DNA from: Orobanche coerulescens | Taxonomy: Eukaryota; Streptophyta; Magnoliopsida; Lamiales; Orobanchaceae | Reading direction: 5' to 3' | Length of the DNA stretch: 64,000 nt | Assembly: GCA_033398695.1 (NCBI GenBank) | Contig: CM065815.1 | Coordinates: forward strand, 143,141,001-143,205,000 | Shown here: piece after piece, positions 22,290 through 33,132 of the stretch | Layout: each line of letters begins with the position of its first letter | Position numbering within the stretch: the stretch's first letter is position 1 | Translations under genes and position numbers: made by a program | The notes under the pieces: model-generated | The model's database searches: none | Told to the model about the DNA's origin: nothing | What the model saw: only the letters and a program-made list of their open reading frames with translations

Positions 22290-22290
22290 G

Positions 22291-25200
22291 ATGGATAAAA
22301 GTTGGATTGGTCTGCAAAAATGGGATTCAAGGGTCATAGATGGAATGCGAGGGTTTATTCGATTTGTGAAGGAGCATGATAGTGATAGTATGATTCATTA
22401 CTGTCCTTGCAATAAATGTAAATGCCGCAGCGATATGTACCGTTTTACACTTGATGTTGTATGGGAGCACTTGAAAAAAAATGGATTTTGGGATAAATAT
22501 ACATGTTGGATTTACCACGGTGAAAGATCGAATTCAATTATTCCCCACGATCACGGACAGTACAGTGGTAGCACATCCAATGACCACAAGAAGGTTGATT
22601 GACGACGTGTTTGGTTATTACGACAGGGACGTATCGGCTGAAAGTCAAGAATACCATATAGCTGATCAACCAGTCATCCGAACGCCTACATTGATACCCT
22701 TTAACACAATTTCTCTTGATAGATACAACAAGCTAATCAAGCTCCAACAAACTCTTCTTTATCCTGGGTGTCACATGACGGTTCTTGATAGTGTCATAGA
22801 GACTATGAGGGTCAAGGTGGAGAACAAAACCTCGATTAAAGTTGTGGATGATTATTTGGAACTTACAGGGAAAATGCTCCCACAAGGTCATCATATTCCT
22901 AGTAATCACAGTAAAATGAGACGTATCCTAAAAGGTCTTGGGCTATCGTACATCAAGATCCACTTATGCATATATGATTGTGCTTTATTTTGGGGAAAGC
23001 CTAATGAAGACCTAAAGAGATGTCCGTTATGTGACACATAGAGGTATAGGTTCACTCCTTCTGGTAAAGAGAAAGCTATGAAGATTCTTTGGTATTTCCC
23101 TCTGAAGGATAGATTGGAGAGGCTTTTCATGTCTCCTCACACAGCCAAGGCGATGAGATGGCACGCTGAGCCTCAGGTGACTAACGAGGATATTATGATA
23201 CACCCTTATGATGGAGAGGCTTGGAAGCATATAGATAGGGAGTTTCCAGGATTTGCATCAGATGTCCGAAATGTAAGACTCGGACTTGCATCTGATGGAT
23301 TCAACCCTTTTGGCAACATGAGCCTTTCGTATAGTATATGGTCGGTGGTAATAGTTCCTTACAACCTTCCTCCATGGATGTGCATGAAGAAGGAGTATAA
23401 TATGTTGACTCTCTTAGTACCTAGCCCCGGGTATCCAGGAAAGTGTATTGATGTTTATTTGAGACCTTTGATAGAGGAGCTGAAGTTGTTGTGGGAGCAA
23501 GGTCATCCGACGTACGACAGTTACTCACATGAGATGTTCTACTTGCGTGCTATGTGTACCGGTACCATCAGTGATTTTCCTGCATACGGGATGTTGTCCA
23601 GATCTGTTATTAGTGGATATAGAGGATGTCCAGTGTGCATGAATGCTGACTGCGCAAGGTATCATTGTCGGAAGTTTATCAGAATGCGTCACCGTATATG
23701 GCTTGATAGGACGCATGTCTGGCGTACGGATGCTGCAGAATTTGATGGGACTGATGAGGTTGGTTATCCACCACGGGAGTGGACTGGTGAGGAAATTTTG
23801 GCCATGCTGAATGAGTATGATTTTGGGCAGTTGAGCAACCATCCTGATATAATAGCGGCAACTCCTGAAAGACCTGACAAGTATAAGTATTGGTCCCACA
23901 AAAGTATTTTCTGGGATCTACCTTATTGGAGTAAGTTGTCGATTAGGAACTACCTAGATGTGATGCACATAGAAAAAAATATTTGTGAAAGTGTTGTCGG
24001 TACAGTATTATGTTGGGAAGGGAAGACTAAAGACGTCCCTAAGGCACGCATTGGTTTAAAAGAAATGAACATTAGAAAACATTTATGGTTGAAGGAAGGG
24101 AAGGGGAAACACAAAATGCCGAAAGCTGCTTACACCGTCACCCATGAGCAAAAGGCTGAGATTTTTTCATGGAAGAAGGCTGTAAGGTATCCCACAGGAT
24201 ATGCTGGAAATATAGGGAGGTGTGTTAACTTCAAGGAGAACAAGTTAACTGGACTGAAGAGCCATGATTGTCATATCCTCTTACAACATTTGTTTCCTGT
24301 GTTTATTCGACCATACTTATCCAAACATGTGGTCGAGCCTTATGTATCATTATTCAGGTTCTTTCAAAATTTATGCACTAGGGAAGTAAGGAAGTCAGAT
24401 CTCCGGCTCATGCAAAAGGAGATCATTTATATCTTATGCAAATTTGAGAGGATCATCCCACCGAATTTTTTTGATCTCATGCCTCACCTCATGATCCATC
24501 TCCCTCGCCAACTTTTACTAACAGGCCCGGTCCACTACACGTGGATGTTTCCAATAGAAAGGCAATTTGGTGAGTACAAGGACTCTGTGACTAATAAGTC
24601 TGCACCAGTAGGATGTATAGCCGAAGCATATCTTGCATGAGAGTGTGTAACATATACCAAGTTCTATTTAGGTGCAGTGGATCCCACATACGAGCCTATG
24701 TCAACAATTCCAGTGCAATTTAATCTCTCCATCATCACCAGCGAAGTTGAAGTTCAAGAAAGATTACCTGACAGTCATTTACAACCTTACGAACTGCAAA
24801 TTGCACATTGGTGTATATTACTTAACTGTCCAGAAGTTCGATGTTGGAAAGACATTCACATTTCATGTGATGCTGTGAATGGAGACATTAGATTCCACAA
24901 TGAAACATTTGCTAATTATTTCGGACAATGGGTAAGTGTTTAATTACTGTTTACTTAATTTGCTTACATAATTTACTTAATTACGATATTCACCTTAATT
25001 AATATCCAGATGACGCACATACAAAGTGATGGCCACCCGATGTGGTCACGTGAGTTGATGCTTCTTTCGATGAAGCCTGTTACATCTAGAGTTTATTCAA
25101 TGGCGAAGGTAAATGGTGTGACATTTGTATGTATCGACAGAGATCAAAGAAGGAGGTATCAAAATTCTGGGGTTATGATTGACGGTGGATCTTACGGTGT

Positions 25201-25741
25201 TCTTCTCGAAGTAGTGGAACTAATTTATGGAGAAGGCTTGACAGTTTACTTGTTCAAGTGTAGGTGGTTTGATACAAATCCTCAAATCGAAAGGGAGGAT
25301 AATTATGGACTATTATTTGTTGATACTTCTACAAGTTGGTATGAAGGTGATCCTTTTGTTTTTGCAACATCTTCTAAACCAGTTTACTACCTCGATGACT
25401 TGGTAAAAAAAGGAGCATGGAAAATCGTAAATCATGTGGCTACGAGAAATATATATAGTGCGGCTACACTTGGACAGGCAGTCGATAAGGATGATAATGA
25501 GGCATACCAAGAGCCGGATACAACTAATATTCCACAATCCTCCACAATGCTACTGAATAATATTGTAGAAGGTCGAGTGGTTCGGCTACATGGTGAAGAA
25601 CGTGGGTTCATAGATGTAGGTACAAATGAATTACGTGCAGACTCTGATGAAGATGATGAGGACGAGTTCAGACATATGTTGTCTGTTATCTACTCCGACA
25701 CAGAGACAGACTCAAGTAGTGATTCTGACTACGAACCTTAG
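22291..25741 (+). pseudogene. TNP2-like CACTA transposase
   Basis: Catalytic transposase of the CACTA element. From the ATG at 22291: Transpos_assoc domain (MDKSWIGLQKWDSR, CPCNKC, HGE); frameshift near 22590; then the Transposase_21 domain with SDGFNPFG (about 23291), NLPPWMCMKKEYNML, PSPGYPGKCIDVYL, SDFPAYGMLS, CPVC, and LDVMHIEKNICESVVGT (about 23954); DUF4218-like block ending PRQLLLTGPVHYTWMFPIER; after an intron at 24932-25009 (GTAAGT...CCAG) a DUF4216-like C-terminus from 25010, then an acidic Ser/Asp tail. In-frame stops at 23039-23041 and 24638-24640 (the latter where relatives have Trp, TGG to TGA). Same strand as the second CACTA gene. Confidence 0.9.
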
Positions 25742-26313
25742 AAGGACATATCATTTGTAAAAGTTCCTTATATATTCATTGTTGTGTGCTGCTCGAACGA
25801 ACCGAAAAAGTGATATTATTACCTGATTTATTTTATTTTGTTATATATTCATTGTTCCATTTATAATAAAACAAGTATAAATATATAAACTATTAATATT
25901 ATATAAAAAAACAAGTATAAATTTATAAAATATTATTATATAAAAACTGTATAAATTAATATACATATATATAATCATGTCTAAATATTTATAAGATATA
26001 TTTATAATTAAATTCAAATATATATATATATATATATAATATTATTATATAAAAATATGTCTAAATATATAAAATATTATTATATAAAAACTATATAAAT
26101 ATATAGTCATATTATATATATATACATATATTTATAATTAAATTCAAATATGTAAAATATTATATTATATAAAAGACATATATAAGTATAAAAACTGGGT
26201 TAAAATGTTTGAATGATAAACATGACCCAGTGGCAAAATGCCATATCACTTACATAAATGGCCCGGGTTCGAACCTCGGCAGCCACTGGGTCATATTTTT
26301 TTTTGGGATTAAG
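25742..26313. other. AT-rich intergenic region downstream of TNP2
   Basis: Highly AT-rich, with TA microsatellite runs around 26020 and repeated text TATAAAATATTATTATATAAAA. No gene. The tRNA-like hairpin 26222-26294 lies in it. Confidence 0.65.
26222..26294 (+). other. tRNA-like hairpin (73 nt) with T-arm, followed by a T run
   Basis: ATGACCCAGTGGC (26222-26234) and GCCACTGGGTCAT (26282-26294) are a perfect 13-bp inverted repeat. Inside is CCGGG-TTCGAAC-CTCGG, a 5-bp stem and 7-nt loop exactly like a tRNA T-arm and containing the box-B core GGTTCGAACC; TGGCAAAATGCC resembles box A and a short D-arm. TATTTTTTTTT follows, like a Pol III terminator. A 15-nt excess between T-arm and 3' end, and no clear anticodon arm, argue against a normal tRNA gene. 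A tRNA-derived hairpin or SINE piece fits. Confidence 0.5.
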
Positions 26314-27012
26314 AATAGCCGACGACCATCGCCGTCGGCTAAAGTTTTTGGACTTTAGCCGACGGCGGTCGTCGGCTAAAGTATTGATATTTTTAATTTT
26401 TATTAAATATATTTATAATTAAATTTAAATATACAGATATCTTAATTTTGTATTAAATATATCTATATTATTATATAAAAAATGTATAAATATATAAATA
26501 TTATTTTATAAAAACCGTATAAATATATTATTTATAATTAAATTCAAAGAATATATTATTTATATTTTTTTCCCACAATTTAGTTTAGCCGACGGCTGTC
26601 GTCGGCTAAAGTCAAAAATATTATTAAATTTAAATATATAGATATCTTAATTTTGTATTATATATATATCTATATTATTATATAAAAAATGTATTAATAT
26701 ATAAATATCATTTTATAAAAACTGTATAAATATATTATTTATAATTAAATTTAAAGAATATATTATTTATAATTTTTTTTCGATATTTAGTTTAGCCGAC
26801 GACAACCGTCGGCTAAAGTGCACTACCCATGTCAATTGACAATACCCGTGTCGTTGTGTTCTACATTCCAAAAATTTTCTGGAAAGCTAACCCGACCGTG
26901 TCGATCGACACGGTCGAGTGGGGCTGGCTCCTTTTCCTGTTTTGGCCGACGGCGGCATCGGCTAAAGTACTCCAGAGTTTAGCCGACGACGGCCTTTGTC
27001 ATCGGTTAAAGT
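26314..27012. repeat. Internal clusters of CACTA subterminal-type motifs
   Basis: Facing pairs of AGCCGACG...CGTCGGCTAAAG occur near 26317-26381, 26583-26611, 26791-26818 and 26945-27010, each able to form a hairpin, separated by AT-rich sequence that itself repeats (26383-26570 resembles 26620-26770). They lie between the two CACTA genes, just upstream of the second gene's TATA box. This is far from the ends, an unusual place. Confidence 0.85.
26893..26916. repeat. 24-bp perfect palindrome
   Basis: Each arm reads CGACCGTGTCGA with no spacer. A smaller palindrome TGTCAATTGACA lies at 26830-26841. Both are between the internal motif clusters. Confidence 0.8.
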
Positions 27013-27014
27013 GA

Positions 27015-27026
27015 CCTTATATATAA
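27015..27026 (+). promoter_or_regulatory. TATA box of the second CACTA gene
   Basis: TTATATATAAAA precedes a GC-rich, CpG-rich 5' UTR (27027-27272) made of C-rich text and repeated GTCCG units. The block TTCTTCCCCAGGAACCTCCG occurs twice, about 48 bases apart. Confidence 0.65.
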
Positions 27027-27272
27027 AAAAACGCGACTCTCCCGTCCATTTTTTCCTTTCTTCCCCAGGAACCTCCGCCGCCCCCATTTTTTTTCTTTCT
27101 TCCCCAGGAACCTCCGCCACCCCGCCGTCCGCCGCTCCTCCCGTCGTCTGTCCGCATCGTCTGTCCGCCTCGTCCCGTCCGTCCACCTCCCTCGTCCGAC
27201 CCTCCGTCCGAAACCCTCGTCCGACCGTCCGCCGCCAGCTCGTCCTCCGCCGCCTTCCGTCGTCCACCGTAG

Positions 27273-27856
27273 GTAAGTTTTTTGATTTCTGTTTTTTTCT
27301 TCATTTTTTCAGTTTTGATTTCTGTTTTTTTTTTCATTTTCTCGGATGTTTTTATTTGCTGGTTTTGGTTATCGGGGCTGGTACTGCTTATCTTGTTAAC
27401 GATTGGGATAAATGATTCAAGTAGTTACTATAATCGATTGTCATTTTTTTCTTCGGTTATCCATGTATTCACTTATATTAAGTAAGTGATGCGTTCTTTA
27501 TTCCCTGAGGTTCTTAGTTTTATGGAGAACAAAATGTGAGAGGAAGTTGTGGCGCTGAGATTTTGCTTGAAATGATACTCATTTTGGAATGATTAGTTAT
27601 CGTTGTTTTTGGTTCAGTGGAAGTTGTATTTGTTCGATGGAGCATTAGTTATCGATTAGTTATCGCTGTGTTTTAATGCTTCTTGATGATGACAACCGAT
27701 TGATTTTTTTAAGAGGCAATGTCTTCTTATAATTTCGTTACCCGTGAATTTTCAAAAATAATTGCTCATTAGTACTTATTAATTCAAAATGATCTTTAGG
27801 GTTTATGATGTTTTAGGATGTAAAAATAATTGATTTTTGTTTTCGAATTTGTATAG
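27273..27856 (+). other. Predicted 5'-UTR intron of the second CACTA gene
   Basis: GTAAGTTTTTTG follows CCACCGTAG, and TTGTATAG precedes GTTAAATGGG with the start codon at 27862. Length 584 nt, T-rich. Confidence 0.6.
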
Positions 27857-27861
27857 GTTAA

Positions 27862-28204
27862 ATGGGTAAAATTAAGAGACTAACGTGTGGTAAGAAAAAA
27901 TCGAAGACTCCGGAGTTGGGAGATAGTTCCGCAGCTTCCAATCATGCAGATCCTGTCGGTAAATATTTGGATCAAAGTAATGCTCGCATACGTGGACTAG
28001 TAGAGAATAGTGGACTGAAGTTTAAGGATGAGAACTTGTATCCGGCGGATGATACACATACTATTGTGAAGCGCTTATCGTATCAGATTCCCAGATCGCG
28101 GATGACCCCCACTACTGCTGAGACGACTCAGCCTCGTATGCCTCCTATACACCGCATTCCCTCCCCTCCTGCTACATATGGGAGCGGCCGATCTACACCG
28201 AGCA
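27862..28204 (+). pseudogene. TnpA/Transposase_24-like CACTA gene, first exon piece
   Basis: Opens MGKIKRLTCGKKKSKT at 27862 with a basic start, then NARIRGLVENSG and a Pro-rich stretch RMPPIHRIPSPPATYGSGRS. The frame is intact until a retrotransposon inserted at 28205 and resumes in frame at 47564 (PSGPPSILFMPPMVP). In CACTA elements this second gene encodes a DNA-binding helper that recognises the subterminal motifs. Function is inferred from position and from the conserved domain found further on; this exon alone is not diagnostic. Confidence 0.65.
28200..28204. repeat. Target-site duplication GAGCA (left)
   Basis: GAGCA precedes the LTR start TGTAATACC at 28205 and follows the LTR end at 47559-47563. 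Confidence 0.94.
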
Positions 28205-28357
28205 TGTAATACCTGAGATTCTAATGTGTATTTTGAACCTTGTGACATTGTATATGTTGTATTTGATCTGAGTATTATCCTTCGTATTTCATAATCCTGT
28301 GTTGTTGAGCGTATGATTTCATGAATGATGTTGTTCATAATTGTATTTGTGCACTTG

Positions 28358-28752
28358 TAGCGCACACTAACGTCTGAGCGTAGCGTACGCTAATTGAGTT
28401 TTCTAGCGCACGCTATGTATGATCCTTAGCGCGCGCTATACGTAGTCAACTTGATTAAGACAGGGTGGTAGGTGAGATCAGACCGCAGATCTTTGTCGGG
28501 ATATGTCGGAATGAATCTGGACGGCTTTTGGAAAAGTCGAATCAACGGTGCTTAGCGCACGCTATGGGTATGAGGCTGGCTAGCGCACAATAAAGTTAAG
28601 TACAGTGAGGTCAGTATGGTGTGGTAGCGTACGCTAATTGCTGTACTTAGTGCACGTAAAGGATGTTAGTGTATGCTAATCCGAGACCAGACCGAGGCAG
28701 TAGACTGCAAGCCCGTTAGCGCACGCTAGAGATATATCCGTAGCGCGCGCTA
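28358..28752. repeat. U3 palindrome array in the chromovirus 5' LTR
   Basis: About eleven units of TAGCGCACGCTA or close variants (TAGCGTACGCTA, TAGCGCGCGCTA, TTAGTGCACG), irregularly spaced, ending some 12 bases before the TATA-like run. The 3' LTR counterpart is 45255-45676. Confidence 0.87.
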
Positions 28753-29491
28753 ATAACCATTTTCTATATATATGATAGCACGTCTTTCATTTTCAGACAG
28801 CCACTTCAACCCACACTCAAATTTCGCGACTTTGAGAGTTACCCTCTCCATCTTCAACCTTCATAACAGCCTCCTAACACATCATTGAAGGCGAGGAGCT
28901 TTGAGGATTGGTGTTCTAGCGTCCAACGTTGAGTTCATCAAGAGTTTTCGTCTTTTCTTTCCATATAAGGCATGTGTCGCTGCCCGAGCTTAAAATTCGT
29001 GTTCTTATTCGGATTATGACCTTTCTACTGGAACTATAAAGGTTATGGATAATTCATTAGGTTGAACACCCTACCTTATAAACTTGAAGTAATCATATTA
29101 GAACTCTGTTGAGTAAGAAGATCACAAGCGAACCTTATCGAGTTGAAACTAAGAATCTGATTTCTGAGGTTGTTGTATATTTTAGGTTGTCTTTTCCGAA
29201 TCAATTGTATGTCGGTGTATTGTTATTATTATTACCTATAATTAGATCTTTAGCAAAGAGATGAATTCTTAGAGTGGTCACTAAGAAATACGGATAGTAT
29301 GAGGTGACCTTCAACGTAATTCACAACTAGTAATGATTTCTGGGTATGTTTATCTTCATGTTGATGATTCGAACAAAGGTTGTTGATGGGTGACAATTAC
29401 CATGAACGTAAAACTTTGGCAAAGAAGATAGCTTGTAGAAAAACGAAGTGTAGAGATTAATCAACCTTAAACTCGGATTGAAGGTGTTATA

Positions 29492-29496
29492 TAACC
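29492..29496. repeat. Target-site duplication TAACC (left)
   Basis: TAACC before the LTR start at 29497; same five bases at 39090-39094 after its end. Confidence 0.93.
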
Positions 29497-29806
29497 TGTA
29501 ATATCCGGAATTTCTACTACTGATGTTTAATATTATTTTATCCGAGTTATATTGTACAGCGTGGAATCTGTACAGTAGAGATAAAATAAATAAAGGACTG
29601 AGATATCAGTATCGGTATAATTGTCGTATTTGGTCGACAATTACATTTGAGGATATTGTGTATCAGGTTGTCGTACTTTTGATATTGAGTATATCGTATG
29701 ATGATATTATTGGATTCAGTGTTTGTGTTCAGTGTGTCTTATGTTCGCTTTTGGTATGTCGAGACGTTGGACAAGAACTGCGGAAAATGGCTAAGTACAG
29801 CCTTAT

Positions 29807-30292
29807 TAGCGCACGCTGGAATTCATGCATAACGCACGCTATCGTGCAGGATTAGCGCACGCTATGTTTATAGGTTAGCGTACGCTAGTGCAGACAGATC
29901 GAAAGGAATCTGCGTGTGGACCCGGCTGCTTTCGGCGCACGTTCAGTAAGTCGGTTGTTGTCTGAAGTATTTAGCGACGCTAAAATATTAGGCTTAGCGC
30001 ACGCTAACTATGTATCGATCGACAAGGAATCTTATCCTTGCCGATCTTTGTCGGAATGTGGGGGCGAGTGGTAGGTGAACACGGTAGTAAGTCAACCGGA
30101 TAGCGCACGCTAAGAGTAAGGACTTGCGTCGCTAGACATGATGATTTACGTGCGTTAATGCATGGGCATTACGTACGTAAGGTAGTTCTGAAGCAAGACG
30201 GTAGCCTGCGGATGCGATAGCGCACGCTAACAAAGTCAGTTAGCGCACGCTAAGGCTAGCGCACGCTAAACATGAGGGTTTAGCGCACGCTA
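29807..30292. repeat. U3 palindrome array in the non-coding element, 5' LTR
   Basis: About eleven units of TAGCGCACGCTA and variants, the last four (about 30220-30292) close together and exact. The TATA box follows 12 bases later. Counterpart in the 3' LTR: 35809-36292. Confidence 0.87.
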
Positions 30293-31020
30293 GTGGTGCA
30301 TTCTATATAAAGGGACAAACGGGTGTCATGAAACATTTCGTCCATTTCTTTCCTTTCACCCGATAGAGACAACCGTGTGAGAACATTTGGAGTTCCTAAA
30401 CACTGAGGATGATCCTCTTTAACAAGATTAAAGATGGAAATCATGGAGTAAAGCTTTGTTCTTGAAATCATTGGTGATTCTTGGAAATCAATCCTTTCCT
30501 TCAAAAAAGGTAATTACTCTTCACTTTGAGATTTCGTTTTGGATCGTATATGATGTTCTTGAGTTGATGATTATCATATAAACAAGTTGATGAGCATGAC
30601 AACGAGTTGGATTACCGTACTAAGTTAGTGTTGTTATCAATATATGAGTATTGATATGTTTCGTATGGTTTTGGATGGAATTCAAGATATATGTTGATGT
30701 AATTCCCTTCTTCAATTCGGATTTTGATGTTTTGTCGTTGGTTACTTCGTATGGTAACGATTATGGTGATCTTCTTGTGATTCTTGAAGTTATATGAATT
30801 GTATGTCGAAGAACATGATGAATAAGGATTTTTAGATGTTAGAACACATCGGATTTTATCATTTATGGATCATGAACGCGAATTTGGATAATTCGTGTTC
30901 TTGAAGAGCTATTAAATTATATGTCATGATTGTTATGAAATCCTTAATCTCGAGATGAGTTGATCATTGTCATGATGGAAGTGTTAGACGATGCTTGAAA
31001 TGCATGCCACCGCACGGCAT

Positions 31021-31100
31021 TAGCGCACGCTTCGTTCTTGCCTAGCGCGCTAACGGGAGCAACTTAGCGCACGCTACGTTAGGTGATTAACGTGCGCTAA
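31021..31100. repeat. Second, downstream palindrome cluster
   Basis: TAGCGCACGCTT, TAGCGCGCTA, TAGCGCACGCTA and TAACGTGCGCTA within 80 bp, some 700 bp downstream of the TATA box. Kept at 37021-37100 in the 3' LTR. No other family here has this second cluster. Confidence 0.8.
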
Positions 31101-31908
31101 GTAGGCGACAGTGCGATATTTTTGTGTTTTGATTAGGAATTCGTGATGGTTTGACTTGGTTGGTTCCATTGTGTTTATTCGAGGTTGTCTTTGAACCGTT
31201 GAGTTCGATTGGTTAGTTTTGTCAGTTGTTGATTGTTATCGGATATGTGTTATTTGATTTCTTCGATAGGTTGAGATTGTTGGTCGGTGAGTATAACCGG
31301 ATATTGCGGTCGTGTTCGAGTATGTCCATTGTATTGCTTTTGATCGAGGTTGAGGAGCTCGTAGACAAGGGCAATGTGTTCGGCAGCAGCTTCGTGGTAT
31401 CGGTATCGAGGCAAGTTATTACTTGCTCAGTTATAATATTTAATGAATGATTTCAGTTTCATTTCGTTCATGATGCATACAGCGATGATTATTATTGTGA
31501 ACTCCGGGTATTCAGATCGCATATCGTTCTTTCGATTATGGGAGGTAAATCATAATGTATATGCTTTATCTCAGTTATTGGTATGTTCGAGTACCGAGGT
31601 TACATTTTGGTAAAGACGGGGATATGAGTATCTATAGTTCATTGTACGTTTGGATCGCCGAGCATTGAGGATAATCGTCGGTGATGATTGGACATCGAGG
31701 TTGCTCCCGAAGGACTCGGGGCAAGTATTCCATATTGATTATGGTTTAGTGTTATTTATTTTGGTCTTGTACCTTTTCTTTCATGTTGTTGAACATGAAG
31801 TCGTCCTAGTAAATTGTTATGTTGTTCATGTTGATGAACATGTTAAATTGCATATGTGTATGCATATTGTGTTGTTTATCTTGTGTAAATAATCCGATGG
31901 GATTATGA

Positions 31909-32150
31909 GGATCTATGCTGAGGGCGCTGGATCGAACGTCCACCTGATTTTGATCTTGTAGGATCATCACGGGGATCTATGCTGAGGGCGCTGGATCGAT
32001 GGACAGGTCGTTCACCCGATTTTGATCTTGTAGGATCATCACGGGGATCTATCCGAGGGCGCTGGATCGTTGGACAGGTTTTCCACCTGATGTTGATCTT
32101 GTAGGATCATCACGGGGATCTATGCTCAGGGCGCTAGATCATGGATTTAC
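31909..32150. repeat. Tandem repeat, four units of 64-72 bp
   Basis: Units begin GGATCTAT at 31909, 31973, 32045 and 32117 and contain GAGGGCGCTGGATCG and TTGATCTTGTAGGATCATCA. Counterpart 37901-38140. A related unit with the same GATCTATGCTGAGGGCGC core is in the host chromovirus LTR (39580-39755, 46914-47085). Confidence 0.88.
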
Positions 32151-33100
32151 ATTGAGTATACATGATTGTTATTGTTTTTGAACATATTGACGTGGTCATA
32201 TGAGTATGCATTTGTAGGTCTTGTGTTAGGACCGTGTCCGTATTGCATTGATCTGATCTCGGATTAGACCGATATGATTGTCGTGGCACTTCATATCTCG
32301 AGGTATGTTCCGTATTTCCTTGGTATTTGTCTTTGATGGACAATCGGTTATCGTCTTGGGATTTGATGATATTATTCGATGGATCGTATTGGTCAGAAAT
32401 GGTAGATTTCCGTATCGTGAGTTGGTTATGATAGTTTGAGGATCTTGAGTATTGTTTAAGGTACAATACGGATATTATGTTCGAGTTTATTGGTTAATCA
32501 GTACGGGATGTGAAATGTGATAATGGTTATTCGATGAGAATTTCTTGAGTAAGTAAAGATTACGTTGGTCGTATTCTTATGTTGTATTCTCATTGGTATG
32601 TTATTATTAATGTGATGTGACGGTTATCATTGTTGGATATTATGGTGACCCGTCGTGGATTTCTTTTAGGTTCTCGGAGTATCGAGCTTGTAGCGGTCGT
32701 GAAAAGATGAGCTTCCTGAGGATCTTGGCTAGGACATGTTACGTACATTGAGTTTATTGTTTGGTTCTTGTTTTCCATTGCTAGAGTATTGTTTTGGTTG
32801 GTCTTTTCATTTGCGTGAGTATTTTGAGACGCACTTTTGGTATCCGTAACCGAGGTTACTTTGGTAATCGTTTTCTAAACTTTTGAGTATCTTTGTTTGG
32901 CCTTGCGATTTCAAATGAGTTTCTGACGGTTTTTGATAAATGGATTTTATAAGTCTTTGTGAATTTTTAAAGATAGTACCGTCGTTGGCCTCTCGGGCAT
33001 TTGTAAAATGTTTGTGAAAATTTCTTTTAGCCTTGTGGGTTCCACCTCGGGGCCAGCGGCTATGTAATACTCCGGTTAAATGCAGGGGTGTTACAGAATA

Positions 33101-33132
33101 TGGTATCGGAGCTTAGGTTGAGAAAACCTAGG
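33101..33132 (+). promoter_or_regulatory. PBS and adjoining leader hairpin of the non-coding element
   Basis: TGGTATCGGAGC (33101-33112) differs from the iMet consensus by one A-to-G that still allows G-U pairing. Overlapping its last base, CTTAGGTT (33112-33119) pairs with AACCTAGG (33125-33132). Confidence 0.8.

Larger units (their letters stand above)
29497..33095 (+). repeat. 5' LTR of the non-coding element
   Basis: Starts TGTAATATCCGG, ends GGGTGTTACA. Palindrome array 29807-30292, TATATAAA at 30304-30311, second palindrome cluster 31021-31100, four tandem units 31909-32150. The C/G hairpin plus CAGGT module seen in other LTRs was not found here. Confidence 0.92.

Noticed and set aside
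26222..26294. A functional nuclear tRNA gene
   Set aside because: 15 extra bases between T-arm and 3' end, no clear anticodon stem, and a 13-bp outer stem instead of 7.
27017..27337. Gly/Arg-rich minus-strand ORFs over the second CACTA gene's 5' UTR
   Set aside because: They mirror the C-rich UTR; the TATA box, splice sites and coding exon are on the plus strand.
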